Positions 17,501 to 25,924 of a stretch of DNA of 64,000 bases are shown piece after piece. The stretch is from Flavobacteriaceae bacterium UBA6268 (GTDB taxonomy: Bacteria; Bacteroidota; Bacteroidia; Flavobacteriales; Flavobacteriaceae). Under the pieces are notes generated by a model, which worked only from the letters and a program-made list of their open reading frames with translations, was not told where the DNA came from and searched no databases. The translations under genes and the position numbers were made by a program. How positions within the stretch are numbered: the first letter of the stretch is position 1; each line of letters opens with the position of its first letter. The DNA is taken from contig DJVA01000005.1 of assembly GCA_002440705.1 (NCBI GenBank), forward strand, positions 9,754 to 73,753, written 5' to 3'.

Positions 17501-20087
17501 CAAAGTGGGAATAGGGGGCGAGGTTTTTGGAAAACACGTCCACGGAAAAATCGCCGCCACCTTCAAAAACCTTGGTAAGGAACGTTGCCTGCAACATGCC
17601 GGGCGCCTTACCGTTTACTTGCAGGTTTTGGTTGAAATCTACGGAACCATCCTGTGACAGACTTGTTTGAAGCACCGGGATTTCTACTTCGTTGAAGGTA
17701 CGAATAGGATCATTGAATTGGTACTTTGGAAACTCCTTGAAGGCCGTGCTGGTGCTTCGCAAGGTGGCTTGCATGTCAATTTTCAATCCTCGGGCAGGAG
17801 CACCGTGGAGCCAAAGGGCTTTGGCCGTCCCTTTTACAGGGTTGGAAGCATCGAGGATCTCATCCTGAAAATCCAATAGTAGCTTCAACCGGTTGGGTTT
17901 GATGGTAGCTACCTTTAGGGTTTTGGAAAACTTGGCGCCCCCCACCGAAACCGTGGCATTCCAATTTCCAGTTGGAGCTGCCGTTTGGGTGGCAATTGGG
18001 AAGTAATAGAACCCATCATTTCCTTCATTCAACACCGTGCGTTGCACCAATTTGCCCCGGGCATCGGTAACGTCTAATTTTACGGGATGGCCTTTGGGCA
18101 ACGGATTGGTATTGTCGTTCAGCACAAAAGTAAGGTGGATGCTGTCCCCTGGGCGGTACACACCCCGTTCGGTATAGAGAAAACCTTTAAGTCCCTTTTG
18201 GAGCTTTTTGCCCGAAACGTCAAAATTGCTCAAGGAAAGGGCATTGCCGTCATTGAGTTTTAAATAGGCATATTGACCATTCTTTTGGGCTACGGCAAAC
18301 GCTGCGGTTTTATCCGAGTCGATGAGGGTTAACCCCTGCGGATTGGTATTCGCGGTTCCAATAAGTTGCTGCTGAAAATTGTAAAGGCTCACTTTCACCC
18401 CGGCTTCAGGATGGGCGGTCAATAAATTGGTTACGGCAAAATGGTACGATTTGTTTTCGCCCTTTTTAACAATGAATCCCAAATTGCTGCCCAACACGTT
18501 GGTGGCGGCCATACGGTCATTGTTGTAATAGGCGGGGTGACAAGGGTTGTCCCGTTCGTACCAATTGTAATGGTAGCTCTTGTAATTGTAGATTTCGTTG
18601 TCCCAGTATTGTTCTTCCCGCGCTTCTTCGTCAGCATCTAGGTCTGCGGAATAAGTCTCGTCCCAATAGTCTTCTTCGTAGTATCCATCGTCATAATACC
18701 CATCTCCCGCTTCTTCTTCGGGATCTTTTGAAACCGAACTGCAATCATAGAGGGCATATTCTTTTTTGAAGCTTAGTTCTACCCGATAAATGGCTCCGGG
18801 ATCGGCGTTGAAATAATCCGACAGATTGATTCCATACGATTTCCACGCACTGCTCAAGCTGGTCTCGGCATCTTTCAGTTGAACGGTCTTTTTGGCAATG
18901 CGACGCCCCACTCGACGAATGTCGTAGGCATCGCGGTCGTTAAGCTCGGACGTTTGGAGGTATTGCAGTACATTGTCTTCAAAGATCTTGATGATTCGCA
19001 CATCCACTGCCGAAAGATTGACCGCTTCAAAATACAGGGGAGTCGATGTGGCGTTGGGCAGGATGGCTCCCTGGGAAAGTAATTTTACAGCAGGCTTTAG
19101 CTGTTCAAAAGAAACGAGTTCCGAAAACTCTTTCCGCAAGCCAAAACCTTCAGTGTTTTTGATGCCCGTAAAAACAGTCACGCGAGTCTCGCCTACAATT
19201 CGTGAGGTAGGGTACACGTGTAGAACGTTACCATTTACTTCAAAGCGGAGGTCTTCGGCATTTTCGATGGTGACCAAGCCCGCAAAATTTTGATTTTCTT
19301 TCAGGGGGTCAGAAAAATTAAGGGTCAGGGAAGCATTGGGGGCCACCGTTGCTTTGGCATCCACGATGGTAAAATTGTTCTGTCCCGGTATGGCTAGGGT
19401 ATTTGATCCCTTGAAGGGAGACCCAATAGGATCGCCATCCCAGGCAATCAGGATTTCCGTATCGTCCACCTCCCGCTGGATGCTGTCGATGGTAAAGTTA
19501 AAATACGTCGCCATGCCGTCGTCCTCATTCCATTTTAGGACGAGCGCCTTCCCATTTTGGGTGGCCGAAATAAGGTTTTTAGCCTTTTCCGTGGGGATGA
19601 GGTCGGCACTTACAATGTTTCCGGTAACGTATTGCCAACCTTTGCTGTACGATTGCAAATCGCCCAAATCGACTTTAAAATTGGGGCTAAGTGTTTGAAA
19701 GCTGAAGGTAAACTCCTTGAACTCCCTTGGGACATTCGTATAAAGCTTGCCCAATTTCACCGTCACAAAATACTCGGTGTCGGGTTTCAGGAAACCCTCG
19801 GGTTGGAACACCAGGTTGCGGTGGTTTTCCACAATCAGTTTTCCCTTCGTCTTTGGGGAGATGTCGAGGTAGTTGGCATCAATTTCCTGGGTGAGTTCAA
19901 ACTGGTCCAGGGGTTTGGCCAATAGCACTTCGATGGAGCTTCCGATACTCTGGTTGCCATAGGTATGGTGACTGATGTACTCCCGGAACTTAAAGAGGTT
20001 GTCGGTTTCGGAAAGGGTGGGCTTTTGCTCGCAAGAGGCCAGCAATAGGAGGGCTAGGACGCTGAGAAAACGGGTTAGCTGCTGCAT
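14508..20087 (-). CDS. Alpha-2-macroglobulin family lipoprotein (YfhM-like) with intact thioester motif
   Basis: 1859 residues. Lipoprotein signal peptide with lipobox LLASC (Cys19). It is built of serial MG domains (MG1 from about 40; a Ig-like module with RGVYRPGDSIHL near 645), a bait-like middle, the A2M domain (VVDEGLLDLTRFATPE near 1135) and the thioester domain. The thioester PHGCIEQTTS has Cys1416 and Gln1419, so it should be able to trap proteases covalently, as in Escherichia coli A2M. Residues about 456-525 are an unusual acidic, tyrosine-rich insert (DDGYYEEDYWDETY). Family role: periplasmic inhibitor of invading proteases. The usual partner pbpC is not adjacent; neighbours are recA and a small monooxygenase-fold gene. 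Confidence 0.93.
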   Translation of the reverse strand: MQQLTRFLSVLALLLLASCEQKPTLSETDNLFKFREYISHHTYGNQSIGSSIEVLLAKPLDQFELTQEIDANYLDISPKTKGKLIVENHRNLVFQPEGFLKPDTEYFVTVKLGKLYTNVPREFKEFTFSFQTLSPNFKVDLGDLQSYSKGWQYVTGNIVSADLIPTEKAKNLISATQNGKALVLKWNEDDGMATYFNFTIDSIQREVDDTEILIAWDGDPIGSPFKGSNTLAIPGQNNFTIVDAKATVAPNASLTLNFSDPLKENQNFAGLVTIENAEDLRFEVNGNVLHVYPTSRIVGETRVTVFTGIKNTEGFGLRKEFSELVSFEQLKPAVKLLSQGAILPNATSTPLYFEAVNLSAVDVRIIKIFEDNVLQYLQTSELNDRDAYDIRRVGRRIAKKTVQLKDAETSLSSAWKSYGINLSDYFNADPGAIYRVELSFKKEYALYDCSSVSKDPEEEAGDGYYDDGYYEEDYWDETYSADLDADEEAREEQYWDNEIYNYKSYHYNWYERDNPCHPAYYNNDRMAATNVLGSNLGFIVKKGENKSYHFAVTNLLTAHPEAGVKVSLYNFQQQLIGTANTNPQGLTLIDSDKTAAFAVAQKNGQYAYLKLNDGNALSLSNFDVSGKKLQKGLKGFLYTERGVYRPGDSIHLTFVLNDNTNPLPKGHPVKLDVTDARGKLVQRTVLNEGNDGFYYFPIATQTAAPTGNWNATVSVGGAKFSKTLKVATIKPNRLKLLLDFQDEILDASNPVKGTAKALWLHGAPARGLKIDMQATLRSTSTAFKEFPKYQFNDPIRTFNEVEIPVLQTSLSQDGSVDFNQNLQVNGKAPGMLQATFLTKVFEGGGDFSVDVFSKNLAPYSHFVGLKSPDPHRYGSYFTDENAVFDIVTVDAQGKASGNREVQVQIFSIEWRWWWNRGYDNLSRYENATVHKPYKEFTLKTNAQGKNQFTVNIPENQGGRYLIRVIDPVSGHATGRITYFYRNWWSRPSDSDAESAKMLIFAADKEQYQVGGSAKITFPSGSEGHALVSIENGTEVLSTQWIATEKGETEVSIPLTKEMSPNVYVNISLLQPHEQTKNDLPIRLYGVVPILVEDPSTVLKPKLELPEVLKPEESFTVQVSEENKKPMTYTIAVVDEGLLDLTRFATPEIHDAFYTREALGVKTFDLFDDVIGAYSGSVENIFAIGGGDDAAGAKNRKANRFKPVVSYIGPFTLKAGEKKAHTLYMPNYVGSVRTMVIAGDKTKSAYGKTDRATPVRKPLMVLASLPRKLSPGETVTLPVTVFAMEKKVKSATIKVTTGEALKPIGSSSKTIHFSEPGEQIVNFDFEVLPADQFQTIEVSASGNGESASYKVEIDVENPNPISQKSTLYTLAENASETINFETFGVPGTNEASLEFSTLPPMDFNSRLEYLIQYPHGCIEQTTSSVFPQIYMEDIFDLTFEKKTEIRKNIEAAIKRLGNFQGTDGGLSYWPGEMEVNEWGTNYAGHFMLEAKQKGYALPLTFMDNWVRFQKNAARQWRDNNTQYNQSLLQAYRLYTLALAGQPELAAMNRLRESKNLTNDAKWRLAGAYALAGKEQVAKEVMKTANINFVPQRYDYYTYGSPFRNKCMALETMVLLGDEAQRDMAISVAKELSSQRWFSTQETAYALVALARMVLKNGGKAMEVSFTAGGKTATVKTDRALATRELGLVMGSNTISVSNKKGNVVYVTLTQKGKLPLGTELSEQKNLRLNAAYFDGEGKNIDPSTLRQGTEIIAKVTVTNTSNDWVDNIALTQLFPSGWEIVNTSFTELGGGAKGDARYTDIRDDRVNFYFSLDAGNSKTFTVKLNASYLGRYYLPGAQADAMYDHNYYARNKGNWVVVTQ

Positions 20088-20298
20088 GATGATGGTTTTG
20101 TGTTGTTAAATTACGATTAATTGAGGGTTGTCCCGAAAGGATCGCGACGATATTTTTGAACAATTTGCACGGGCAAACCGCTACTGTTGGATGCTAGTAA
20201 AGTATTTTGGGAGGAAAGTCAATGGGCTAACGGAAGCCTTTAACCGTTTCGTATGCAAGGCATTAACATTTTGGAGATTTTTAACAAATGGAAACGAT

Positions 20299-20604
20299 TT
20301 AGGGTTTCTCAAACCCATACTCCCGCTCCACCTTACAAATCCGTACGGTATACCATTGGTACCATTGCTGTCTTCCTAGGTGCTGCGCCTGCTGGTGATC
20401 GAGTTGGGCCTTCCAGTGGGCAATGTCCTCCAAAGTCTGCCAATAACTAATCGTGATGGCCAATTCATTCCGGGCATGTTCAAAGCCTAAATATCCGGGT
20501 TGCTGTTGAGCTAGCTGCTCCATCAAATCGGCCATTTCGGCATAACCCTCCAAATTTTCAGTTTGGACATTGGTAAAAATAACGGCGTAATACGGTGCTT
20601 TCAT
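20299..20604 (-). CDS. Antibiotic biosynthesis monooxygenase (ABM) domain protein
   Basis: 101 residues from ATG 20604 (a TTG two codons upstream is possible). One ferredoxin-like ABM domain: YYAVIFTNVQTENLEGY at the N-terminus, QQPGYLGFEHAR, then SYWQTLEDIAHWK near 58, the usual tryptophan-containing segment. Family members include quinol monooxygenases and haem-degrading enzymes, but many are unassigned, so the substrate is unknown. It is cytoplasmic. A strong hairpin (20632-20650) separates it from the upstream isoaspartyl peptidase. Confidence 0.8.
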   Translation of the reverse strand: MKAPYYAVIFTNVQTENLEGYAEMADLMEQLAQQQPGYLGFEHARNELAITISYWQTLEDIAHWKAQLDHQQAQHLGRQQWYQWYTVRICKVEREYGFEKP

Positions 20605-20631
20605 TAGCAAAAAGTTAATTACATAGAACGT

Positions 20632-20650
20632 CCCTCCCCTCGGGGGAGGG
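20632..20650. repeat. REP-like hairpin between isoaspartyl peptidase and ABM genes
   Basis: CCCTCCCC (20632-20639) pairs perfectly with GGGGAGGG (20643-20650). The hairpin extends into a G-rich arm to 20663. It has no T-run and resembles the dispersed CCCCTC-type palindromes at 28 and 35 kb. Confidence 0.55.
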
Positions 20651-20664
20651 ATCGAGGGTGGGGA

Positions 20665-21723
20665 CTATTTATAAATCCCAACATAAAGCTCCCCGTTTAT
20701 ATCAATATATGCCCGGTACATCCCGGCTGTATTGAACTCCATGGCAATATTGCCTTCCCTGTCCAAGGCCACCACGCCGCCATCGCCACCCAAAGTGGGC
20801 ACTTTCTTTTGGATTACCTCTGCAGCCGCTTCTTGAAGGGTCAGCCCTTTGTATTCCATCAGGGCCGAGATGTCATGGGCCACTAGGGCGCGGATGAAAT
20901 ACTCCCCCCAGCCTGTGGAAGACACCCCACAGGTGTTGTTGTTGGCATAAGTCCCTGCGCCGATAATTGGAGAGTCCCCAATGCGGTTCCACCGTTTGTT
21001 GGTCATCCCGCCGGTAGAGGTCCCTGCGGCGATGTTGCCTGCTTTATCGAGGGCTACGCAGCCCACGGTTCCAAATTTGGAATTCTTGATGTACGGATCC
21101 CAAAGGGCAGCGGTTTTGTTTGCTTCCTTTTCCTTGATGCGTTGAAGCGACTGGAAACGGTTTTCGGTATAGAAATAAGAAGGGTCCACCAAATCAAACC
21201 CTCGGGTTTGGGCAAATTCCTCGGCTCCTTTTCCGGCCAAAAGCACATGCGGACTGTTTTCCATCACCTCATACGCCAAATTAATGGGATTCTTGATGTG
21301 GGTCACCCCGGCCACGGCCCCAGCGTTCAAAGTGGCGCCATCCATGATGGAGGCGTCCAGCTCATTGGTTTCTTCATGAGTAAAGACCGCACCCTTTCCA
21401 GCATTGAACAGAGGAGAATCCTCTAATACATTGATAGTGCGCATCACCGCCTCAAGCGAGGGCCCTCCTTTTTCAAGAATAGCATAACCGGTGCGGATGG
21501 CCTCCTCCAGCTTGGCCCTGTAGGCATTCTCCAGGGAATCACTCATGTTTTCCTTCAGAATGGTCCCAGCGCCACCATGGATGACAAGGGCAAACTTGGG
21601 GGACTTTTCTTCTTTTTTTGCAACAGCATCTTGTATTTCATCATATGAAAATTGCTTTTCATCGATGTTTTTACATCCAAAAGAACAAAAAAGTAGGAAT
21701 GAAAATGTTAAAATTTTAAACAT
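20665..21723 (-). CDS. iaaA: Isoaspartyl peptidase / L-asparaginase (Ntn-hydrolase), lipoprotein
   Basis: 352 residues. Lipoprotein-type signal peptide with Cys16 (LFCSFGC). The Ntn-hydrolase fold begins with FALVIHGGAGTI near 47. The autocleavage and catalytic threonine lies in the motif GTVGCVALD (Thr near 222). RIGDSPIIGAGTYANN and GGDGGVVALDREGNIA complete the family signature. It removes isoaspartyl residues from peptides and hydrolyses asparagine. Export to the periplasm on a lipid anchor, implied by the lipobox, is common in Bacteroidota homologues. The gene is monocistronic or leads into the ABM gene across a hairpin. Confidence 0.93.
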   Translation of the reverse strand: MFKILTFSFLLFCSFGCKNIDEKQFSYDEIQDAVAKKEEKSPKFALVIHGGAGTILKENMSDSLENAYRAKLEEAIRTGYAILEKGGPSLEAVMRTINVLEDSPLFNAGKGAVFTHEETNELDASIMDGATLNAGAVAGVTHIKNPINLAYEVMENSPHVLLAGKGAEEFAQTRGFDLVDPSYFYTENRFQSLQRIKEKEANKTAALWDPYIKNSKFGTVGCVALDKAGNIAAGTSTGGMTNKRWNRIGDSPIIGAGTYANNNTCGVSSTGWGEYFIRALVAHDISALMEYKGLTLQEAAAEVIQKKVPTLGGDGGVVALDREGNIAMEFNTAGMYRAYIDINGELYVGIYK

Positions 21724-21863
21724 GTGGCATTTTTTTCAATCACCCACCTAAGATACTACAAAATACTGTATTTGCTGGGTTTTACTAGAATTATCCCATT
21801 AGAAATTTCATACAAAGCGTTCAAATTATATCGATGAAATGCACAGTAAAATCGATTAAGTGT

Positions 21864-21892
21864 TTGTTCGTATCGATTTTTTGTTATCTTTG
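21864..21892 (+). promoter_or_regulatory. Promoter of the CAP-domain lipoprotein gene
   Basis: TTG (21864-21866), 18 bp, then TATCTTTG (21885-21892). It lies 34 bp before the ATG at 21927 and downstream of a spurious upstream ATG at 21834. Confidence 0.65.
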
Positions 21893-21926
21893 GACTACAT
21901 CAAGCCCCAAATTTGATGCCCCCGTT

Positions 21927-22430
21927 ATGAAACTACTTATGACTAGCCTACTTGCTATGGTATTATTAGCTACCGTGGCGTGCTCCAAAGATGAAGGAGT
22001 AGAAACTGTTGAACAGTCCAATTACTCCGTTGACCTCAACCTTGCTCAGGAAACCGATTGGCAAATGGCCGATGAAATTCTTTATTTCATCAACGAACAC
22101 CGTGCCTCCATGGGCCTTCCTGCATTGCAACGCGATCGCCAGTATGCATCGGCCTACGCAGTAGACCATACCCAGTACATGATCGAGAAGCACCAAATTA
22201 GCCACGATAACTTTGGCGTGCGCGCCCAAGCCTTGAAAGATCGCGGAGCTGCTTCGGTGGGAGAAAATGTGGCTTATGGCTATTCCACCGCCGAAAGTGT
22301 CGTTAATGCCTGGCTTAATAGCCCTACCCACCGTCAGGTTATGGAAGGAAACTATACCCACACGGGCTTTGGCGTGATGCAAAACGATAACGGTCAATAC
22401 TACTTTACCGAGCTTTTCTATAGAAAATAA
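21927..22430 (+). CDS. CAP (SCP/PR1) domain lipoprotein
   Basis: 167 residues from ATG 21927, which directly starts a lipoprotein signal (LLATVAC, Cys18); the longer frame begins upstream of the promoter. The CAP domain has EILYFINEHRASMGLPALQ at about 50-68, HTQYMIEKHQISHDNF, GENVAYGY and NSPTHRQVMEGNYTHTGFGV, including the conserved histidines and glutamate of the CAP cavity. Bacterial CAP proteins are extracytoplasmic; some bind lipids or calcium, but the enzymatic role is unproven. The protein probably sits on the periplasmic or surface face of a membrane. Confidence 0.88.
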   Translation: MKLLMTSLLAMVLLATVACSKDEGVETVEQSNYSVDLNLAQETDWQMADEILYFINEHRASMGLPALQRDRQYASAYAVDHTQYMIEKHQISHDNFGVRAQALKDRGAASVGENVAYGYSTAESVVNAWLNSPTHRQVMEGNYTHTGFGVMQNDNGQYYFTELFYRK

Positions 22431-22500
22431 AATACTTTTTCTTCATTTTTAGATTTACAGCTTTTGCCGTACTTTTATGCAAACCCATAAATGTACGGCA

Positions 22501-23037
22501 ATGGCTATTCAAAAACCTTTCAACCTTACCCAATGGATCACGGAAAACAGGGACCTCCTGAAACCTCCCGTCGGGAATAAGAACCTGTATGTGGATGCCG
22601 AAGACTACATCGTCATGATCGTAGCAGGACCCAACGCCCGAAAGGATTATCACTATAACGAAACCGAGGAACTCTTTTATCAGTTGGAAGGCAACATCTG
22701 TGTCGTCATTCAGGAAGACGGTCAGCGGAAGGAGATGCACCTTGGCCCCGGGGACATGTATTTGCACCCGCCTAAAGTGCCCCATTCCCCCGGACGTAGC
22801 GAAGGCTCCATCGGTTTGGTGATTGAACGCAAACGCGCTGGTAAGGGATATACCGACGGACTCCTTTGGTTCTGCGATAACTGCAACCACAAGTTGCACG
22901 AGGTTTACTTCGAACTGCACGACATTGAAAAGGACTTCCTTCCACATTTCAAGGAGTACTACAATTCCAAGGAGCTGCGTACTTGCTCCAAGTGTGGCAC
23001 CGTGATGGAAACCGATCCGCGCTTTACGGCCGATTGA
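22501..23037 (+). CDS. nbaC: 3-hydroxyanthranilate 3,4-dioxygenase
   Basis: 178 residues from ATG 22501 (a possible ATG 24 bp upstream is not supported by family length). A cupin with the Fe(II) ligands in KDYHYNETEELFYQLEG (His, Glu near 47-55) and HPPKVPHSPGR (His near 95). The C-terminal CDNCNHK and CSKCGTV give the Cys4 rubredoxin-like iron site of the bacterial type. It opens the 3-hydroxyanthranilate ring to 2-amino-3-carboxymuconate semialdehyde, which closes to quinolinate (kynurenine pathway). An aldehyde dehydrogenase follows 88 bp downstream from its own promoter. No other kynurenine genes are in the window. Confidence 0.95.
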   Translation: MAIQKPFNLTQWITENRDLLKPPVGNKNLYVDAEDYIVMIVAGPNARKDYHYNETEELFYQLEGNICVVIQEDGQRKEMHLGPGDMYLHPPKVPHSPGRSEGSIGLVIERKRAGKGYTDGLLWFCDNCNHKLHEVYFELHDIEKDFLPHFKEYYNSKELRTCSKCGTVMETDPRFTAD

Positions 23038-23095
23038 GAAGTTTACACCTTAATTTTAGCCACTGAATTTCCTTCTTTTTCTTTAAGGGAATACC

Positions 23096-23103
23096 TACCT
23101 TTG
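23096..23103 (+). promoter_or_regulatory. -7 box of the aldehyde dehydrogenase gene
   Basis: TACCTTTG, a full TAnnTTTG match, 22 bp before the ATG at 23126. It suggests separate transcription from the upstream dioxygenase. Confidence 0.5.
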
Positions 23104-23125
23104 TACTCCATTAAAACAAAATAGC

Positions 23126-24679
23126 ATGAGTACGGTAGCAACAGCTTTCGGTATCGAGAAGGCCCTTCAACAATTGGGCATTCAGGAAATCAATTACGGG
23201 ACCTCCACTGGCAGCCAATGGTTCCCTGGAGAAGGAATGATCCCTTCCTATACCCCAGTGGACGGCAGCCTTATTGGCAAGGTCACCACTACTTCCAAAG
23301 AAGAATACGAGCAGGTCATGCAAACCGCTGTCGAGGCGTTTCAATCCTGGCGCTTGATGCCCGCCCCTCAACGCGGGGAAATTGTTCGACAGTTTGGGGA
23401 AGCCCTGCGCCGTTTGAAAGAACCGCTTGGGAAATTGGTTTCCTACGAGATGGGCAAAAGCTACCAAGAAGGGCTTGGGGAAGTACAGGAGATGATTGAC
23501 ATCTGCGATTTTGCCGTGGGCCTTTCCCGCCAGTTGCACGGACTTACTATGCACAGCGAGCGCCCCGGACACCGCATGTACGAACAATACCACCCCTTGG
23601 GCGTGGTAGGGATCATCTCAGCCTTTAACTTTCCGGTGGCGGTGTGGAGTTGGAACACCGCCCTAGCCTGGATTTGTGGGGATGTATGCGTGTGGAAACC
23701 TTCGGAAAAAGCCCCCTTATGCGGTATTGCCTGCCAAAAGATAGCAGCACAGGTATTCAGTGATAACAATTTGCCCGAGGGTATTTCCTGCCTCATCAAT
23801 GGCGATTATAACGTGGGGGAATACATGACCCACGACGCTCGCATTCCCTTGATTTCCGCAACGGGCTCCATCCGTATGGGGAAAATCGTGGCCCAAGCCG
23901 TGGCGGCACGCTTGGGAAAAAGTCTCTTGGAATTGGGAGGAAACAATGCCATCATCGTCACCCCCGATGCCGACATCAAAATGACGGTCATTGGAGCCGT
24001 GTTTGGGGCGGTAGGAACTTGCGGCCAACGCTGTACCTCTACCCGCCGACTCATTATCCATGAAAGCATCTACGACCAAGTAAAAACGGCCTTGGTCGAT
24101 GCCTACAAGCAATTGCGTATCGGCAATCCGCTGGACCAACACAACCACGTGGGGCCTTTGATTGACACCGATGCCGTGGCACTTTATCAAAAAGCATTGC
24201 AACAGGTCGTTGCCGAAGGTGGGAAGCTCATTGTAGAAGGTGGGGTATTGGAAGGCGAAGGCTACGAAAGTGGCTGCTATGTAAAACCAGCCATTGCCGA
24301 AGCCCAGAACAGCTTCGAGATCGTGCAGCACGAAACCTTTGCCCCCGTCTTGTATTTGTTGAAATACAGTGGCGGTGTGGAAAATGCCATTGCCCTGCAG
24401 AATGGGGTAGTGCAGGGTCTTTCCAGTGCCATCATGACCAACAACTTGCGCGAAGCCGAGCGGTTCCTAAGCCATGCCGGTAGCGACTGTGGAATTGCCA
24501 ATGTCAACATCGGGACCTCTGGAGCCGAGATTGGCGGGGCTTTTGGCGGTGAAAAGGAAACCGGAGGCGGTCGTGAAAGTGGTAGCGATGCCTGGAAAGT
24601 ATACATGCGTCGCCAGACCAATACCATCAATTATACGACCGAACTGCCCTTGGCACAAGGCATCAAGTTCGATTTATAA
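23126..24679 (+). CDS. ALDH7-type aldehyde dehydrogenase (alpha-aminoadipic semialdehyde dehydrogenase-like)
   Basis: 517 residues. NAD-binding and catalytic segments: ISAFNFPVAVWSWN near 160, WKPSEKAPLC, LLELGGNN (general-base Glu near 273), GTCGQRCTSTRR (nucleophile Cys near 307) and ETFAPVLYLL near 405. The sequence type is ALDH7/antiquitin, whose members oxidise L-aminoadipate semialdehyde (piperideine-6-carboxylate) in lysine breakdown. The position next to 3-hydroxyanthranilate dioxygenase raises aminomuconate semialdehyde as an alternative substrate, but the ALDH7 signature makes that less likely. Cytoplasmic, NAD-dependent. Confidence 0.9.
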   Translation: MSTVATAFGIEKALQQLGIQEINYGTSTGSQWFPGEGMIPSYTPVDGSLIGKVTTTSKEEYEQVMQTAVEAFQSWRLMPAPQRGEIVRQFGEALRRLKEPLGKLVSYEMGKSYQEGLGEVQEMIDICDFAVGLSRQLHGLTMHSERPGHRMYEQYHPLGVVGIISAFNFPVAVWSWNTALAWICGDVCVWKPSEKAPLCGIACQKIAAQVFSDNNLPEGISCLINGDYNVGEYMTHDARIPLISATGSIRMGKIVAQAVAARLGKSLLELGGNNAIIVTPDADIKMTVIGAVFGAVGTCGQRCTSTRRLIIHESIYDQVKTALVDAYKQLRIGNPLDQHNHVGPLIDTDAVALYQKALQQVVAEGGKLIVEGGVLEGEGYESGCYVKPAIAEAQNSFEIVQHETFAPVLYLLKYSGGVENAIALQNGVVQGLSSAIMTNNLREAERFLSHAGSDCGIANVNIGTSGAEIGGAFGGEKETGGGRESGSDAWKVYMRRQTNTINYTTELPLAQGIKFDL

Positions 24680-24685
24680 ATCTTG

Positions 24686-25198
24686 GTGAAAAAAGCACTA
24701 GTACTCCTTTTATGGGTTTTGGTGGGAGTTAGCGCCCAATCCCAAACCGACAATGCCTTTTTTGAAAGGATTGAAGCCGTTGGTGCGGCCAAGGTGCAAC
24801 CCTTTCGGGAAGGACAGATCGAATTCTTGAAGGGAACCAACCCTCCTCCCAAAACTTGGAACTATGCCGACATGGTCCGCTTCGCAGAGGACTTGGCTAA
24901 AGAGGAGCTCATTTTGATGGGCAGCTACATCGAGCCCTCGCAAAGGGAGGGCTTCTATGGGTACAATTTCTTTGCTTATCGGAAAGAGGGGGAAACTTAT
25001 GAATATTACTTTGCACTCATCCTCGACATCAATACTAACAACGATTTCCAAATAGCAGGTTCCTATTTGTTCACCGACAAGGATTCCTTGAAATCCTGGT
25101 GGAGCCATACTTTTTACATGTATTATGAAGGCCTGTTGGAAGCCATTCCAGAGCAGTTTCGATATCCTGTTTGCCCACCCCCTCCATTCGAGGATTGA
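24686..25198 (+). CDS. Small secreted protein of unknown function
   Basis: 170 residues; start GTG 24686 or TTG 24683, seven bases after the aldehyde dehydrogenase stop, so probably co-transcribed. A signal peptide (KKALVLLLWVLVGVSAQSQ) is followed by a mixed alpha/beta domain with YFALILDINTNNDFQIAGSY and a C-terminal PVCPPPPFED. I recognise no domain. Its stop codon directly abuts the stop of the convergent phosphatase gene with no intergenic base. Confidence 0.75.
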   Translation: MKKALVLLLWVLVGVSAQSQTDNAFFERIEAVGAAKVQPFREGQIEFLKGTNPPPKTWNYADMVRFAEDLAKEELILMGSYIEPSQREGFYGYNFFAYRKEGETYEYYFALILDINTNNDFQIAGSYLFTDKDSLKSWWSHTFYMYYEGLLEAIPEQFRYPVCPPPPFED

Positions 25199-25924
25199 TC
25201 AATTTCTTCCCTTTTCCAAAGGATAGCACTGGTACACGGGTGCACTTTGCCAATAGTCCTTGGTGTCCACATCCATCACCGTAATGGGGCCCTTGAAGGC
25301 CGCTCCAGTATCCACGTTCCATACTCCGGCACGGTGCATGGGCGTGGTTTCCCCCAATCGGGTTACGGGGGTATGACCAATATAAATCTCTCGAAACAGT
25401 TGCAATCGGGCAGGATAGGTAGGGTCGTCTTTCGATAGGTTAGGATCCAAGGCACAGGCCAATTCCCAGAGGGTGCGGTCCCAATACACCAAGTTGGGGT
25501 AGTACTCGTACTGTGGGCCGTGCAAGTTCGTAAACCCAGCATGCACGTACAAACGGTTTTGGGCGTCGAGGTGGTAGTTCACCAATTGCTGATAGAACTT
25601 CAAGTGTAGTTCCATTTCGGTTTCGGAAAGCCTCTCATAACTTTCCCTTGTGGCCTCCCCACCGTTTCGCAACCACAAGGGGTTGTCATCCCCGTGTTTC
25701 AGGTATTGGTAGGCCAAATAATCGTGGTTGCCCCGGATGAAAATGCAGTGATACTGTTCAGAAAATTCCATCAGGTAGGCCACCGTCTGCGCACTTTCAC
25801 TCCAGCCGTCTACATAATCGCCTAAAAAGATAAAGGTATCCTCCTTCTTGGGAAGTGTTTGTGCCAATACGTCTTCCAAGGCCTTCAAGCCTCCGTGGAT
25901 GTCGCCCACTACCAACGTTCTCAT
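25199..25924 (-). CDS. Serine/threonine (PPP-type) protein phosphatase
   Basis: 241 residues. A calcineurin-like metallophosphoesterase with all PPP signature motifs: GDIHG at 8-12, GDYVDGWSES near 35 and RGNHDYLAY near 64, followed by VHAGF near 128 and the late histidine in IYIGHTPVTR near 191. It dephosphorylates protein Ser/Thr or small phospho-substrates in the cytoplasm, with two metal ions. The start overlaps the upstream Zn-ribbon gene by four bases (ATGA), so translation is coupled. This places it in one operon with the Zn-ribbon and SPFH proteins, a context pointing to membrane or phospho-signalling stress. Confidence 0.92.
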   Translation of the reverse strand: MRTLVVGDIHGGLKALEDVLAQTLPKKEDTFIFLGDYVDGWSESAQTVAYLMEFSEQYHCIFIRGNHDYLAYQYLKHGDDNPLWLRNGGEATRESYERLSETEMELHLKFYQQLVNYHLDAQNRLYVHAGFTNLHGPQYEYYPNLVYWDRTLWELACALDPNLSKDDPTYPARLQLFREIYIGHTPVTRLGETTPMHRAGVWNVDTGAAFKGPITVMDVDTKDYWQSAPVYQCYPLEKGRN

